Assembly (NCBI GenBank): GCA_023014485.1
Contig: JAJOZX010000194.1
Location: 519,501 to 583,500 of the forward strand
Source of the DNA: Bathynomus jamesi
Lineage: Eukaryota > Arthropoda > Malacostraca > Isopoda > Cirolanidae
Direction of reading: 5' to 3'
DNA: 64,000 bases
The notes below the pieces were generated by a model. It saw only the letters and a program-made list of their open reading frames with translations, was not told where the DNA came from and did not search any database. A program made the position numbers and the translations under genes. Shown in pieces: positions 32,031 through 43,143 of this stretch (positions within the stretch are counted from its first letter, which is position 1; each line of letters opens with the position of its first letter).

Positions 32031-32802
32031 TAGTGATGGATCGAGTGGTCGGTTTTTCACAACCGCGGTTGCGGTTGTGTTTGCGGTTGTCTTGTCGAAT
32101 TTTTTCCAACCGCGGTTGCGGTTGCGGTTATCATATACTAGGAAAAATGCGTAATTATTAACTGGATTTAGCCACTATAGTGCGATTTAGCCACACTTGG
32201 TACATAATATATACTAAATAGTATTTATTTAGTATATACCTTATGTTGAACACAAGTTTTGCAATACACCGCTACCGCTATTTGTGTGTTGCAAAACTTG
32301 TGTTCAACATAAGGTATTTACTAAATAAATACTATTTAAATGAAGTATATTCTAAACTTATATAGCTATTATGAAAGAATAGGTCAAATTATTTAAAACC
32401 ATATTTTGCACTAAGTGTGTTACCAGGATGAGGGACGAGGACCCATCGCACTGTTCATCCCACCTACCACTTTCCCCAGCCTCCACCCATTGGAAAGTTA
32501 TGGATTATATTCATTTGAAAAACTGATGCCAAACTTAATGACAGGCAGTGTGAATTTCAAGAATAATATTTTTGCTGCATTTTCACCTTTCAAGCGGCAA
32601 CGCCTCTCATCGTACAACGTTCCCGCTCCACGCATAAGGAGACCCATTTTCTTTTTAAAAAAAGAAATATTTCTAATTAACCTAAAATTAAAATTAACTA
32701 AGCTTTTACAACCGCAACCGCACTTATGGAACTGCGGTTACGGTTGCGGTTGTGAATTTTTGTGCGGTTGTAGTGCGGTTGCGGTTATTCGATCCATCAC
32801 TA
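32031..32802. mobile_element. Non-autonomous hAT with GCGGTTGCGGTT word
   Basis: Begins tagtgatggatcgag and ends with its complement. Both ends are packed with aaccgc/gcggtt repeats. It sits between TA tracts, so the target duplication cannot be read. An internal hairpin lies at 32214-32338. Confidence 0.85.
32214..32338. repeat. Inverted repeat, ~54-bp arms
   Basis: accttatgttgaacacaagt on the left mirrors acttgtgttcaacataaggt on the right, with a short loop containing ccgctaccgc. Confidence 0.85.
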
Positions 32803-33105
32803 ATATATATATATATATAAAACCAGCATGATCGCGCTGGCTCATGGATGGAAAAGTTAAGGACTCTGCATGGCACGTGGGGCTTTCCATATATATATAT
32901 ATATATATACAAAGGTGGGCAGAACCGAGTTCCAAAAGGACCGAACTCCAGGAACTCGGTCCTTTTTAAGGACCGTGAGCGGGAAAGTCGGTCCTTTTCT
33001 CAGTGAGGACCGAAATGAGGAGCGACGGTCCATTTTTAAGCAATTCCGGACGGTCTTTTTTAGTGATTTTAGTGTGTTTAGTGATTATTTGAAGTTCTAA
33101 AGAAG

Positions 33106-33349
33106 ATGGATCGTTTCCTCCAGAAGACTCAGAAAGAGACTGAGACTGAAGTGAAACTTGTTTCAACACCTGGAGGAGACGAAGAATCTACTGATGTTAG
33201 TGCTTCAACTTCAAGTCAAGCAACTGGAGCTCCTAGCGGAAGAACTGAACCCGGCAATCCCTGGCCGTACCTGGACAAATACTTTGAATACCTGGGCCCC
33301 AAGGGTGAGCAGAACCTGGAGTACAATTGCAAATTTTTCACTTATATTA
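33106..33349 (+). pseudogene. BED-hAT N-terminal exon fragment
   Basis: The ATG at 33106 gives MDRFLQKTQK, an acidic Ser/Thr-rich stretch and NPWPYLDKYFEYLGPKGEQN before the mariner. The gene at 46424 has the same plan (MDRF.., NPWPYLADFFEFKGQ, then the BED cysteines). The fragment breaks just as the finger begins, so zinc ligands and the catalytic domain are missing. Confidence 0.75.
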
Positions 33350-33351
33350 TA

Positions 33352-34257
33352 CAGGGCGTCCCAAAAAAATGTATACACACTTTAAATCATTATAAAGGCA
33401 GTGTTTATTAAAATACATTTCATTTTCAAAATGTAATAGAATCTACAGACATTATTTAATTGTTTTGTCAACGCCTGTTTTCAAACTGACGTCCGTTCTG
33501 GTCCAGGCACTGCTGATAACGCGAAGCAATGGAATCGCAAACATCACGAAACATTTCGTTTGGTATTTGTGTGCATTCGTTCAATGGCTGCTCTCAATTC
33601 AGCGACTGTTGCAGGTTTTATAGCGTAGACTTTGTCTTTTAAGTATCCCCATAAAAAAAAGTCTAGTGGTGTGAGGTCTGGTGAACGCGGAGGGTATTCT
33701 ACGAAACCCCTTCGTCCAATCCACATCCACATCGTGCCAAGTACCACTCGCAATACTCCACTCTTCGGTCCGGATCATCATCTTCATTAATAGCATGGAC
33801 TAATCTTGGAATGTAACTTTTCCATTGACAGCGCTTCAAAATGCGTTGGACAGACGATTCTGAAATTCCTACCTCACGACTCGCTTGCCGCACAGATTTT
33901 CTTGGACTTTGGTGATACGTTTCCAGTACTCTTTCTTGCTTTGTGGGGCTTGTCGATGTCCGTGGTCTTCCGGAACGCTTTTGTGGACATTCTGAACAGT
34001 TCCATCGGCTTCAAACTTATCTCTAATTCGAGTGATGGTAAGTCGCGTTGGTGGATCTGTTTGAAACTCCCTCCTAAACTGTCTTTGCACTTCAACTGCG
34101 TTTTCACACTTCCAGTAGCATTTTAGAATGAATTTCCTTTGTTCAAAGCTTAGTCTGACTGCCATTATTAATTCTAATGGGTTTAACTTGGAAAGAAAGA
34201 AACATCAATTGAGCTATCAGCTGTTAAAGTGTGTATACATTTTTTGGGGACGCCCTG
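33352..34257 (-). mobile_element. Internally deleted mariner-type element
   Basis: Ends cagggcgtcccaaaaaaatg and its imperfect complement, with TA on both sides. 906 bp. Nested in the BED-hAT. Confidence 0.9.
33544..34165 (-). pseudogene. Mariner-type transposase, central domain deleted
   Basis: The minus-strand ATG at 34165 starts MAVRLSFEQRKFILKCYWK, and the helix-turn-helix region continues through [14 protein letters not shown] frameshift near 33900 leads to [19 protein letters not shown]. At EYCEWYL the frame jumps to [20 protein letters not shown], which carries the last catalytic acid. The segment with the first two acids is deleted. Stop at 33544. Confidence 0.85.
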
Positions 34258-34975
34258 TATATAAGGACCTAGGACCGAGTCGTTCCTAGGTCCTATCTTC
34301 AGAAAGGACCGGGACCGTCGGTCCTTTTTGAGGCCCGGGTGCCCACCTTTGTATATATATATGTATAAGGCAGATGTTTTGATGCATATCTGGCAAATGG
34401 TCAGTTAATGGGGTTGGGAGGCCCTAAAATCTTGTCTAGGGCCCCAAAAATGCTAGAAACGGCCCTGTTTGGGTGTAATCTACTGAAACATGTATCATGT
34501 GGGTCTTTTGAAATGAATGGTCAGACTATACCTGTCAAAGACACATGTAAATACTTAGGTCATGTCATTACTCACGAGCTGCGAGATGAACTCGATATTG
34601 AGAGGCAACGTAAAAAGCTGTATATACAGGGTAACATGCTCGTAAGGAAATTTGGTATGTGTTCAGAATCAGTTAAAACTTATCTTTTTAGAACGTACTG
34701 TACTGTATTGTATACATCCCATCTGTGATGGAACTATGCAAAAACTGCTATGAATAAACTCTGTTGCTTATAATATTTTTCGTATGCTATGTAGGGAACC
34801 GAAATGGTGCAGTGCCAGTTTTATGTTTACTACGCGTAACCTACCTATCAGCCAAATGTTAATCCGGAAGAATATATATAATTTCATTACTTGGGTCCAA
34901 AACAGCTCTAATGTGTTATTGTACAATGTCCTGTCTTCAGGTACTGTGTTCCTCTCAGTGACTCTCACCTACATG

Positions 34976-35546
34976 CAGGGCCGGATTTTCCAATAGGCAA
35001 CATAGGCCATTGGCCTATGGCCCACCAGTAACTGGGGGCCCACTGGGGACCTCCTACAATCCCTTGACACAAACAGTATCATTGACAAATTTGCCATAGA
35101 AAAAAGCAGGAAAAAGTCATTTTGAACTTCACATAGTTGTGCTTGCAAAATTTATTATGCTTCAGTTTCATTGTATTTTTCCATTATTCCTATGTGTAAG
35201 ATGTACATGATATGGAACTTGATTTACTTTGATGTACTTGATATGGAACTAATTTGATTAAAAATTATTAATGTGTAATGTATTACATTATGTTGTAAGT
35301 CTTATTGCAAAATTTATTATGCTTCAATTTGACTGTATTTTTTTCCATTATTCCTTTGAGTAAGAATAAGTTGTACATGATATAAAACTAATTTGAATAA
35401 AATTATTGATGTGTTACATTATGTTGTAATTCTTTTTTTTTTACATTACAATATTACGATATATATATATATATATATAATATTTTTTTGGGGGGGGCAC
35501 TGATAAGGTTTGGCCTAGGGCCCACAAGCAAGTAAATCCGGCCCTG
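34976..35546. mobile_element. Non-autonomous hAT 'CAGGGCCG' copy 2 (TSD CCTACATG)
   Basis: CCTACATG at 34968-34975 and 35547-35554. Collinear with 30914-31533 apart from a shorter TA/G tract. Confidence 0.95.
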
Positions 35547-35732
35547 CCTACATGGCAGTCTTGGTTCAGACAACTGCTGGTTTACAATACCTTATTTTTG
35601 TAATGTAGCAAAGATTATATATGCTATTAAGTTGCATTATAATAAGTGTTATAGTAAGTGGCTATGTTATAATAAGTGTTACAAGTGTTATAAGATGTCT
35701 CATGTAATAACAATATTCATAAAATTGTCGGT

Positions 35733-36392
35733 GCTACTTTAGTATGCGGTCTACCTACGATTCGGCGGTCTACCTTTTAATTATATCTTATTATCTTGTT
35801 TACTAATTGCTTGTTTACATCCCGACAGGGCCGGATTAAGACCTTTAGAGGCCCTAAGCACTTAAAAGATTTTGGTGCCCCATATATATGTAATTCAAAA
35901 TATAAACAAAAATAAACCATAAAATAAAATTTTATTTTTTGGAATGAAACAAAACTTACAGTAAGATGGAAAATAATGTTCATTTTTGTATACTTCCACT
36001 TCATTTATATTTGAAAAGTTTTCTCCTACTTTTTTTAATTGCAAAGTCTTTGATCAGATCCTCAAAACTAATCTTACGTAACACATCTGCTTCTATACTT
36101 AGTAGAGATAAGGCATCCAGCCTGCCTTGTTGCATAGTTGTTCTGTTGGTATTATAATAGTATAATAAATCCATGCTAAATCCGACAATGGAAAATTTCT
36201 GTGGTGCCCCCCTTCCCTTGGTGCCCTAAGCACGGGTTTATTTTGCTTAATGGTTAATCCGGCCCTGCATCCCGATGTCAATCGCCCTTGACGATTGGTT
36301 AGGTTTAGTCATGATATTTTCGTTAGTTTTAACGAAAATATCATGACTAAACCTAACCAATCGTAAGTAGACCGCATACTAAAGTAGCACCA
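35733..36392. repeat. Foldback element with hAT nested
   Basis: The outer arms tgctactttagtatgcggtc (35737) and its complement (about 36370-36389) are inverted. Inside the right half is a near-perfect palindrome, 36291-36364, containing gattggttaggtttagtcat. The hAT at 35826-36267 interrupts the left half. Confidence 0.85.
35826..36267. mobile_element. Non-autonomous hAT (TSD CATCCCGA)
   Basis: CATCCCGA at 35818-35825 and 36268-36275. Ends cagggccggattaag and its complement. 442 bp, different interior from the 30914/34976 family (words ggccctaagcac / gtgccctaagcac). Confidence 0.95.
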
Positions 36393-36725
36393 AATTGTCT
36401 GTCAGATAATTAATCAAACAGTATGCCAGTATACTAGGTTAAGTGGCTATGTTGGCCTTATTTTTGTATAAGTTCAGAGTATACGTAAGATTGTACTTGT
36501 ATGTTAAGTGGCTATGGACTGTGAATGATCCGCACCACTAGGTTACGTTGTTGTTTTAGGTTTTTTCTCTACATGACCAACTTTCCTCCAATCCTCATGT
36601 CTCCCAAACTCATATTTACCAAAAAACCGAAATTACTGAGTGTACTGAAGGAAATCTGGGTTTGGGTTTGTATATGAATAAACTAAGTCATTTGTGGTTA
36701 TATAATATATATATATATATATATA
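36393..36725. other. Non-coding stretch
   Basis: Nothing recognised before a (TA)n tract that borders the next element. Confidence 0.45.
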
Positions 36726-37226
36726 CAGAGCTGGGCAATAAATACATTGAATGTATTTAATTAAATACTAAATACTAAATGCATGGGAGAAATGTATTTA
36801 AATACTCAATACTAAATACATTTTACGAATGTATTTAGATACTAAGTACAAAATACATCAATTGTATTTAAATACATTTGTAAATACATTTTAAATACAT
36901 ACAAATTTGCTTGTTGAAGCCATGACACGCACACGATAAAGAAATCAACCGCTTTCGACTAAGAGTGGCACACAACTGATTGAACTGACACGTTGAAACA
37001 TGAACCATGCTGTACTACACTGTCGACGCGTCGTACTGTGCTAGTACAGAACGTGTATTAAACCAGTAAAAGTATTTACATTTTATATTTTGAGTATTTA
37101 AATACATTGTATTTAAATACTCATTAAAGTATTTAAATACTATATTTAAATACATGAAAAACAATGTATTTATAAATAGTTCTAAATACACAAATGTATT
37201 TAAATATGTATTTAAATACTGCCCAG

Positions 37227-37230
<4 letters not shown>
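36726..37230. mobile_element. Non-autonomous hAT with AAATACATT word
   Basis: Starts cagagctgggcaataaatac and ends gcccagctct. About 120 bp on each side is built from aatgtatttaaatacatt words in both orientations. (TA)n on both flanks. A short unique core lies at about 36905-37060. Confidence 0.9.
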
Positions 37231-37256
<26 letters not shown>

Positions 37257-37260
<4 letters not shown>

Positions 37261-38205
37261 GTTGTAATGACAGATGATGCGAAATTTGAAACACAAAATA
37301 AGATAGCAGTAAACCAGTGGCGGCTCGTGACTAAAAATTCTAGAGGTGCTGTCTCTAAGAATGGGTTGAAATAATTACTGAAATAAAAGGATGAGCATTG
37401 AGCAATGAATAAAAGTTTCAAAAGTTATTGAAAAAGTTATTCAGTGAGCTCATCCTTATATTGTTCTTGATTATTTCAATTGTAAATAAAAACTTTAGGG
37501 GTGCTGCAGTTCCGCAGTGTCTACCGACGAGCCGCCACTGCAGTAAACAGAGGAAAGAGAATAACGGGACAGATATTGAGAACCTTTAAACGAAGGGATA
37601 GGAATGTAATGATTCCCCTACTGAAAACCCTGATCATACCCAAATTGGAATACTGCTCGGTCCTAACATCCCCATATAAAAAAGAAGATATTAGACAGCT
37701 GGAAGGGATCCAGAGAAGCTTCACAACTAAGATCAACGGGTGCAAAGAACTAAATTACTGGGAAAGGTTACGCGAACTAGACCTATATTCACTGGAAAGG
37801 AGGAGAGAGAGATAGACCATTATTTACACTTGGAAAATAATGGAGAAACTTGTCCCTAATCTTACTCTGAACCCTATAACTAACCAAACAACGGTGGAAA
37901 GTAGAAACGGTAGACTGTGTCGTATTCCCAAATTAAAGGCGAGACAGGGAACATCCTTAACCCTGAAAGAAAATAGTTTTGTTGTGAGAGGACCAAAACT
38001 GTTTAATCAGCTGCCCAAAGACCTAAGAAACACGAAAGGAGTTGCAGTGGATATCTTCAAAAGAAGACTAGACGCCTGGCTCAGAACAATCGCCGATGAG
38101 CCTGGCGTACCTGGCTATGTGAAGTGGAGAGCACAAGAAACCAACTCACTACTTCACCAGGCCAACTCGAGAGGAGGGGCGACAAGCTTGACCTTCGCGA
38201 AATGA
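37257..38205 (+). pseudogene. LINE ORF2 C-terminal fragment split by MITE
   Basis: The frame reads GVVMTDDAKFETQNKIAVN, is interrupted at 37315-37540, and resumes NRGKRITGQILRTFKRRDRN and then LEYCSVLTSPYKKEDIRQLE. A stop at about 37813 is followed by a second frame with VVRGPKLFNQLPKDLRN, ending at TGA near 38203. LEY......P.......E..QR..T and the FN.LP..LR block mark the RT thumb and C-terminal region of Jockey/CR1-like LINEs. A short gtaaggtaaggtgtgtg tail follows. Confidence 0.75.
37315..37540. mobile_element. Short hAT MITE 'CAGTGGCGG' (TSD CAGTAAAC)
   Basis: CAGTAAAC at 37307-37314 and 37541-37548. Ends cagtggcggctcgt and its complement. 226 bp. A partial relative begins at 57901. Confidence 0.95.
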
Positions 38206-38224
38206 GGAATCATCGCGCGGAACC

Positions 38225-38237
38225 TTTGTAAGGTAAG

Positions 38238-38268
<31 letters not shown>
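38225..38268. repeat. (TG)/(TA)n microsatellite
   Basis: gtgtgtgtatatata tract between the LINE tail and the Penelope-like element. Confidence 0.85.
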
Positions 38269-38317
38269 CACTAAAATCACAAAATAACACGTGACCTTAT
38301 TAATAAGCAAACAACCA

Positions 38318-38380
38318 CAGGGAAAAGGAAACACAAAGTCCGAGCGCTTTCGTGATATATTCACATTATCAAGGAGGAAC
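38318..38380 (-). ncRNA. Possible degenerate hammerhead-like motif
   Basis: The minus strand reads ttgataat, then a short stem gtga..tcac, then cgaaagcgc. The order resembles the core-stem II-GAAA arrangement of hammerhead ribozymes, which are known in Penelope-like pseudo-LTRs. The core is not canonical, so this may be a decayed copy or coincidence. Confidence 0.3.
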
Positions 38381-38497
38381 AGAAAATAGACGGAAATTAC
38401 AAAGTAAATGAATTAAATAGACAAGCAAAAAATTCACAATCGGCACCTCAAATTAAAGGCCTTAAGGCCCTCTAAAGATTTTTTCAATTGATAACAT

Positions 38498-38830
38498 AAT
38501 CTGTAGGCAGCTAAATTACTAAATATAAAAAAGAAGTATACTGTATAGATGAAATTAGACAAAAAAAAAAAAAACAATACAGAGAACAAAAATTATTATA
38601 ATGGTTATTAACACTAATATTTAATTAAAACAGGCAATTAATTGGCAAGAATTTAATGAAAAACAAATAGATAAAATAATCTGTAGGCTGCTAAATTACT
38701 ATATAGATGAAATTAAACAAAACAACAGTACAGAAAACAAAAATTATTATAATGGTTATTAACACTAATATTTAATTGAAGTAGGAAATTAAGAGGCCCA
38801 AAATTAATGAAAACAAAGGGAAAGTTGCCA
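38498..38830. repeat. Two ~175-bp tandem units
   Basis: atctgtaggc.gctaaattac and aattattataatggttatta occur once in each unit, with indels. Confidence 0.85.
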
Positions 38831-39051
38831 TCGTCTTACAGATTATTACAAAATTTCTACAAACAGTCTGGAAAAAATATATAGTTTTCCCAAAAGCAAC
38901 CCGGTTCAAAAGACCAATAAACCCCCCAGCAACCAAAGATTATACACGAAAGAAATATTACAATTAAAATAGACACATAAGAATGTTAACAGTTCTTACA
39001 ATAATATTTATTTATTTAACCAGGGCAAACCATTAAGGGGCAAGAATGCAG

Positions 39052-40387
39052 TTAAGAAAACAGTAGGCCCTTCGCCAGCTTTCTGACAATGCACGAATCT
39101 AATTTGTACAACCCAGGGCTAATATTAAGGACCAAATCCGCATTATTCTTGATCACACTTGATTCCAGTATATTTCTGCTAACAATAGATTTACTAAACC
39201 TTAATTTGGAAGCATTTTTCCAATCAATGGGATGATTAGTATCTCTTACGTGAATGAAAATGGCGTTAGATTCCTGGCCACTTCTTATACTGTATTGATG
39301 CTGTTTAATACGTAACTCAAGGGTCTTACCAGTTTGGCCAATGTAAAATTTATTACATATTGTGCAAGGGATTTTATATACACAACCATGTTCACTTAAA
39401 GGGGAGTTCTTAATCAATGAATTCTTAATTACATCTAAATTTTTGAACGCAATATTTACGTTAAAAGTCCTCAGCAGATTCGGCAGATCAAGGAAATTTT
39501 CTCTGAATGGTAACACTAAAACATTTTTGGTGTTGTAAGGAATCTTATCCTTTATTTCGTAGAAGGTTTTCTTTGCCATTTTTAAGGACTTATCTATGCA
39601 GTTCTTTGGGTATTTTAAATCAAAAGCAATTTTGTATATTTTACTAATTTCATCGTCAATGAACTCAGGGCTACAAATTCGTAGGCCTCTTAGAAACAAA
39701 GTAGAAAGAACGGATCGTTTTACATTAATGTGGTGATCAGAATAATAATGTATATAGGAACAATTATTAGTGGGTTTTCTGTAAATATTGTACTTAAACT
39801 TTTTTCCAGACCTATATATTAAAACATCTAAAAAAGGGATCGAAGAATCTTTTTCTATTTCAACTGTAAAATTGATAGAGGGAATTAAATTATTAAGTTT
39901 GGGTAAGAATTCATTGAGATTTAAAGTCACTGGCCAAAGACAAAGAACATCATCTACATATCTAAACCATGGAACATAATTTGGCAGAATCTTCCTTAAT
40001 AACTTACTTTCAAAAAACTCCATATATAAGTTACTCAAAATGGGGGAGAGAGGGTTTCCCATCGCCATACCAAATTTCTGTCTAAAATATTCATTATTGA
40101 ACACAAATTTTGAGTCTACTATGCACAGCTTAATTAATTCTATAATTGTGGCCACAGGTAATGGCAAATTATGCTTAACCAATTCTTCCGAAAGAAACAC
40201 TAATAGATCCTCCACCGGGACTCTTGTAAATAAAGCGGTAACATCAAAGCTTACCAATCTAAAATTGTAATTGACACTGATACTATTTAATTTTTCCACA
40301 AGGTCTACATTATTATTTATGTGTGATTGTGAAATTGTGCCAAGGAGAGGATTAAGAATGGAGACAAGCCATTTGGATAGCTTATAT
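39052..40387 (-). pseudogene. Penelope-like RT plus GIY-YIG nuclease (3' part)
   Basis: An open minus-strand frame of about 445 codons ends at 39052. RT motifs in order: RLVSFDVTALFTRVP (motif A), FGMAMGNPLSPILSNLYME (motif B), FRYVDDVL (YVDD catalytic box) and IPFLDVLIYR. The C-terminal GIY-YIG domain reads CVYKIPCTICNKFYIGQTGK followed by LELRIKQH, with a C-x2-C pair typical of Penelope nucleases. RT synthesises cDNA from the element RNA and the nuclease is thought to open the target. This half is intact, but its N-terminal part is displaced beyond the hAT at 40388-43143. Confidence 0.9.
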
Positions 40388-43143
40388 CAGGCACGTGTCG
40401 TGAGTAAATACTCAGGGTAGGCAGACTCAATGCGCGAGCGAAGCGAGCGGTTCCAAGCTAGGGGGTCTGGGGTGGGCGCGAGCTCCCCCAGCGGGTTCCG
40501 GGGCGGAGCCCCAGCCACCAACGAATTTTAAGCATAATTAACCCCTTCCGCACCATTTGTGCTAATTTTTGGTCAACAACAAATATTTACTTACCGCTTT
40601 ATTTGTAGATGAATTCCATTCTTCTCTCTTTGTTAGTAACAAAAATATCTGTAATTTTTTCAAAGAAATTGTAAGTGGGATTTTGCTCCATTTTAGTAAA
40701 TCTTTCCTTTTCAATTGAAATTAGGGCAAGTGATGAAAGCCTTTCCTGTTTCATTCTATTCCTGGTGTAGCTTTTAATTCTTTTCAAAGCTGAAAATGAC
40801 CTCTCAACAGAAACTGTTGTAGCTGGAATTGTTAAAATCAATTGCAACAGCTTCACCGCTTCAGGAAACGTTAGTTCAAGTCCATTTTGAAATATGAAAG
40901 CAAGCAAATCTTTAATTGATTTATCCCTGAACACTTGTGCACTATAAATTCCAGCTAGATCAGTTTTCAATCTTATGACATCGAAGAAGTTACCATAATT
41001 CTTCTCTAAACTTTCTAGTGCATCCTTATCAATTTCTGTAGCTAGTTTTAGAAACTTTTTACTATCAACTAATGAAATAAATTGTAAATTTTTGAAGTCA
41101 CTGTATCTTGCTTCCATATGCTGCAGTATATCATTCAATATTAGACAGAATATTCTTTCTCTTTCTTTTTTAATTGGACCTTTTGTACGACATTTTGATT
41201 CAGTCAAGTTATTTTCTTTGAAACATTCTTCAAACTTCTCATAGATATCATCAAAATTTTTGCGCAGACCCTCGAGGGAATTCATTGTTTCATTGATTCT
41301 TTCAATGCAATATGGAATATCTATAATTTTAGTTTGTAAGATATTGAAGAGTGTGTCAGTTCTAATGAAAATCTTATCATTACCATGAGAAGAAAGTATG
41401 TTGAATCTTTCGTTAGCCAATTATAAAATCCATTACTCCTCACTAAAGTATCTGAGTCCCACAATAAAGGATTGCTGTCAATGTTGTTGAAAAGTTTACA
41501 AAGGTCACTATGATAGTGTAAAATAGTTTGCACTAGCTTTGAGTTAGAACTCCATCTCGTTGGTGCAGCCTTTGGAATGCGTTTATGTACTATTTCATCA
41601 AGAAATTGCGTTCGTTTTGTAGAGTGATTGAAAAATGCAGCAAGACCATCAATGGTCTTGAAAAAGATTGTACATTCAGGTATAAATTTCGCTGACTGAG
41701 ATAGAACAAGATTCAACTTGTGAGCGTAGCAATGGGTAAATAACGCTGATGATGCCTTTTCTCTTACTTTAGCTTGAACGCCATTTAAATGCGATGCCAT
41801 TACCGATGCTCCATCATATGTCTGTGCTACAAGCTTCTCAGCACAGTTGTATTTATCTAAATTTTTAAATATGCATTCTGTTACACCAGTAGCTCTTCTG
41901 TCTTTAAGTTCGTCAAATCCTATGAAAGCCTCTTTAATTTCAGAATCCAATACATATCTTAAAACTGTGGAACATTGAGCTGTATTTGAAATATCAGTCG
42001 ATTCATCCACTTCTATAGCAATGAATGGGGATCTTGCGATATTCTTTAATATTATTTTCTACAGCTATGCCTACTGCTTCAATCAAGTCATTTTGTATCT
42101 TGTTAGAAACGCCAGGAAACACGGATGAAGTCTGTAAATGTTGTGCTAATTTTTGGTCAAATTTTGCAGTGTAGTTCAGTAACTCAATATAGTTTCCACG
42201 ATTTAAAGAGGATTTATCTTCATTATCACCGCGGAAAGAAGTTCTTGTTTAATCAAAAAGCAAGTAGCAGAAATTAATGTTTTCAGTATGTCTCTGTTTT
42301 CCTTTACCTTTTTATTGTGAATTTCAATGCTAAGTTTTTTTTGCTTATCTATGCTCAAGTCGATTCGTGTAGATCCAAATGTTTTCAACGATATTTGACT
42401 TTCATAATGCGCAGCAGACCTCTCGTGCTTACTTAAAGCATTAGTCAAATTATTTAAATCACAATATCCTGTTCTTATCCACACACTTTCACTAGATACG
42501 GAAAATAACAAGCATGGAAAACAAAAGAGTCTACCTGTTGTAACACAACACACAACCACTCTTTCTTGCTGTACCACGTCGTTTGAAACGTTCTGATTAT
42601 TTTTGTTCCTTTACGCTGTAGCAACTGTTTCAGTTCCGGTGTCGGCCTACCATTTTTAATCACATTCAACCTTTCTTCATAAGACAGTTTAGAAAAATTC
42701 TTAAGATACTCACTGTCCATATTTGAAAAGGGTTAAATTTTGAAATAAAATGTCTAAAATTTAGTTCAATCACCAGAGGCAAACGACAACACAGACGCGC
42801 GCACAACCACACACCCGACCATGTGCCCGAACGGCAAAACACTGAGTGAAAAGCAGAACTAAATCTGCTTATATAGCGCAGTATTTGTCACAGCTTGGAG
42901 CTCCACTCACGGCACGTGGGAAAATTTCATTGTCAAGCGTTAATATATATAGAGGTTGAAAGGCACGGGGAAATTGTGCTTCTAACACAATATTATCCAT
43001 TTACAAATTTATACATTGAATTTCATACATTAAATTAACATTTATATAATGAAGTGAAAATCATTTACTTTTTATATTTAATATTTTTAGTTTTATTCAG
43101 GGTAAGCACTGCCTACCTTGCCTACCCAGAGGGCACGTCCCTG
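40388..43143 (-). mobile_element. hAT element inside Penelope RT
   Basis: Left end caggcacgtg and right end complement of cagggacgtgcc. The flanks GCTTATAT (40380-40387) and CCTTATAT (43145-43152) are a near-match target duplication, with one extra G beside the right end. The Penelope frame resumes exactly across it. A GC-rich block gcgagcgaagcgagcgg lies at 40431-40450. Confidence 0.85.
40599..42720 (-). pseudogene. ZMYM1-like hAT transposase, three or more frameshifts
   Basis: The minus-strand ATG at 42720 opens MDSEYLKNFSKLSYEERLNV. After a shift near 42540, FCFPCLLFS and GYCDLNNLTNALSKHERSA form the TTF-type zinc region. After another near 42045, EVDESTDIS (first D), LVAQTYDGASVMAS (second D), FTHCYAHKLNLVL (C..H) and APTRWSS follow. 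After a third near 41400, helical sequence leads to TVSVERSFSALKRIKSYTRN (catalytic E) and a stop at 40599. All domains and catalytic residues are present and only frameshifts disable it, so it is a fairly young full-length copy. Confidence 0.88.

Larger units (their letters stand above)
32910..34351 (+). mobile_element. Non-autonomous BED-hAT with GGACCG word
   Basis: Starts caaaggtgggcagaaccgag and ends with the complement of caaaggtgggca. Ends are packed with ggaccg/cggtcc words. Both sides are (TA)n. The first 13 bases equal those of the intact hAT at 46103, though the repeated word differs. A mariner is nested at 33352-34257. Confidence 0.88.
31630..34467. mobile_element. Non-autonomous hAT with nested elements (TSD TTTAGGTG/TTTGGGTG)
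   Basis: Ends tagggccgtttc and complement of cagggccgtttc. The target copies match 7 of 8 bases. It carries nested insertions at 32031-32802 and 32910-34351, each flanked by TA tracts. No coding sequence of its own seen. Confidence 0.8.
30734..35640 (+). pseudogene. LINE RT fragment split by three hAT insertions
   Basis: Coding pieces: 30734-30913 (GKINHLMDADDLVLLSPSPL, an RT catalytic block with DADD in place of the usual F/YADD), 31542-31629 (EEISEQYGIENDITYNGAKG), 34468-34967 (TCKYLGHVITHEL, then QRKKLYIQGNMLVRKFGMCS) and 35555 onward. Removing the insertions at 30914-31533, 31630-34467 and 34976-35546 with one target copy each restores order along the protein. Stops and shifts remain (for example about 34728). 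It is the thumb-region half of a non-LTR retrotransposon. 5' and 3' ends were not found. Confidence 0.75.

Noticed and set aside
32415..32831. 138-codon frame within the GCGGTT-word hAT
   Set aside because: No transposase motif, and the C-terminal part translates the subterminal array and TA repeat.
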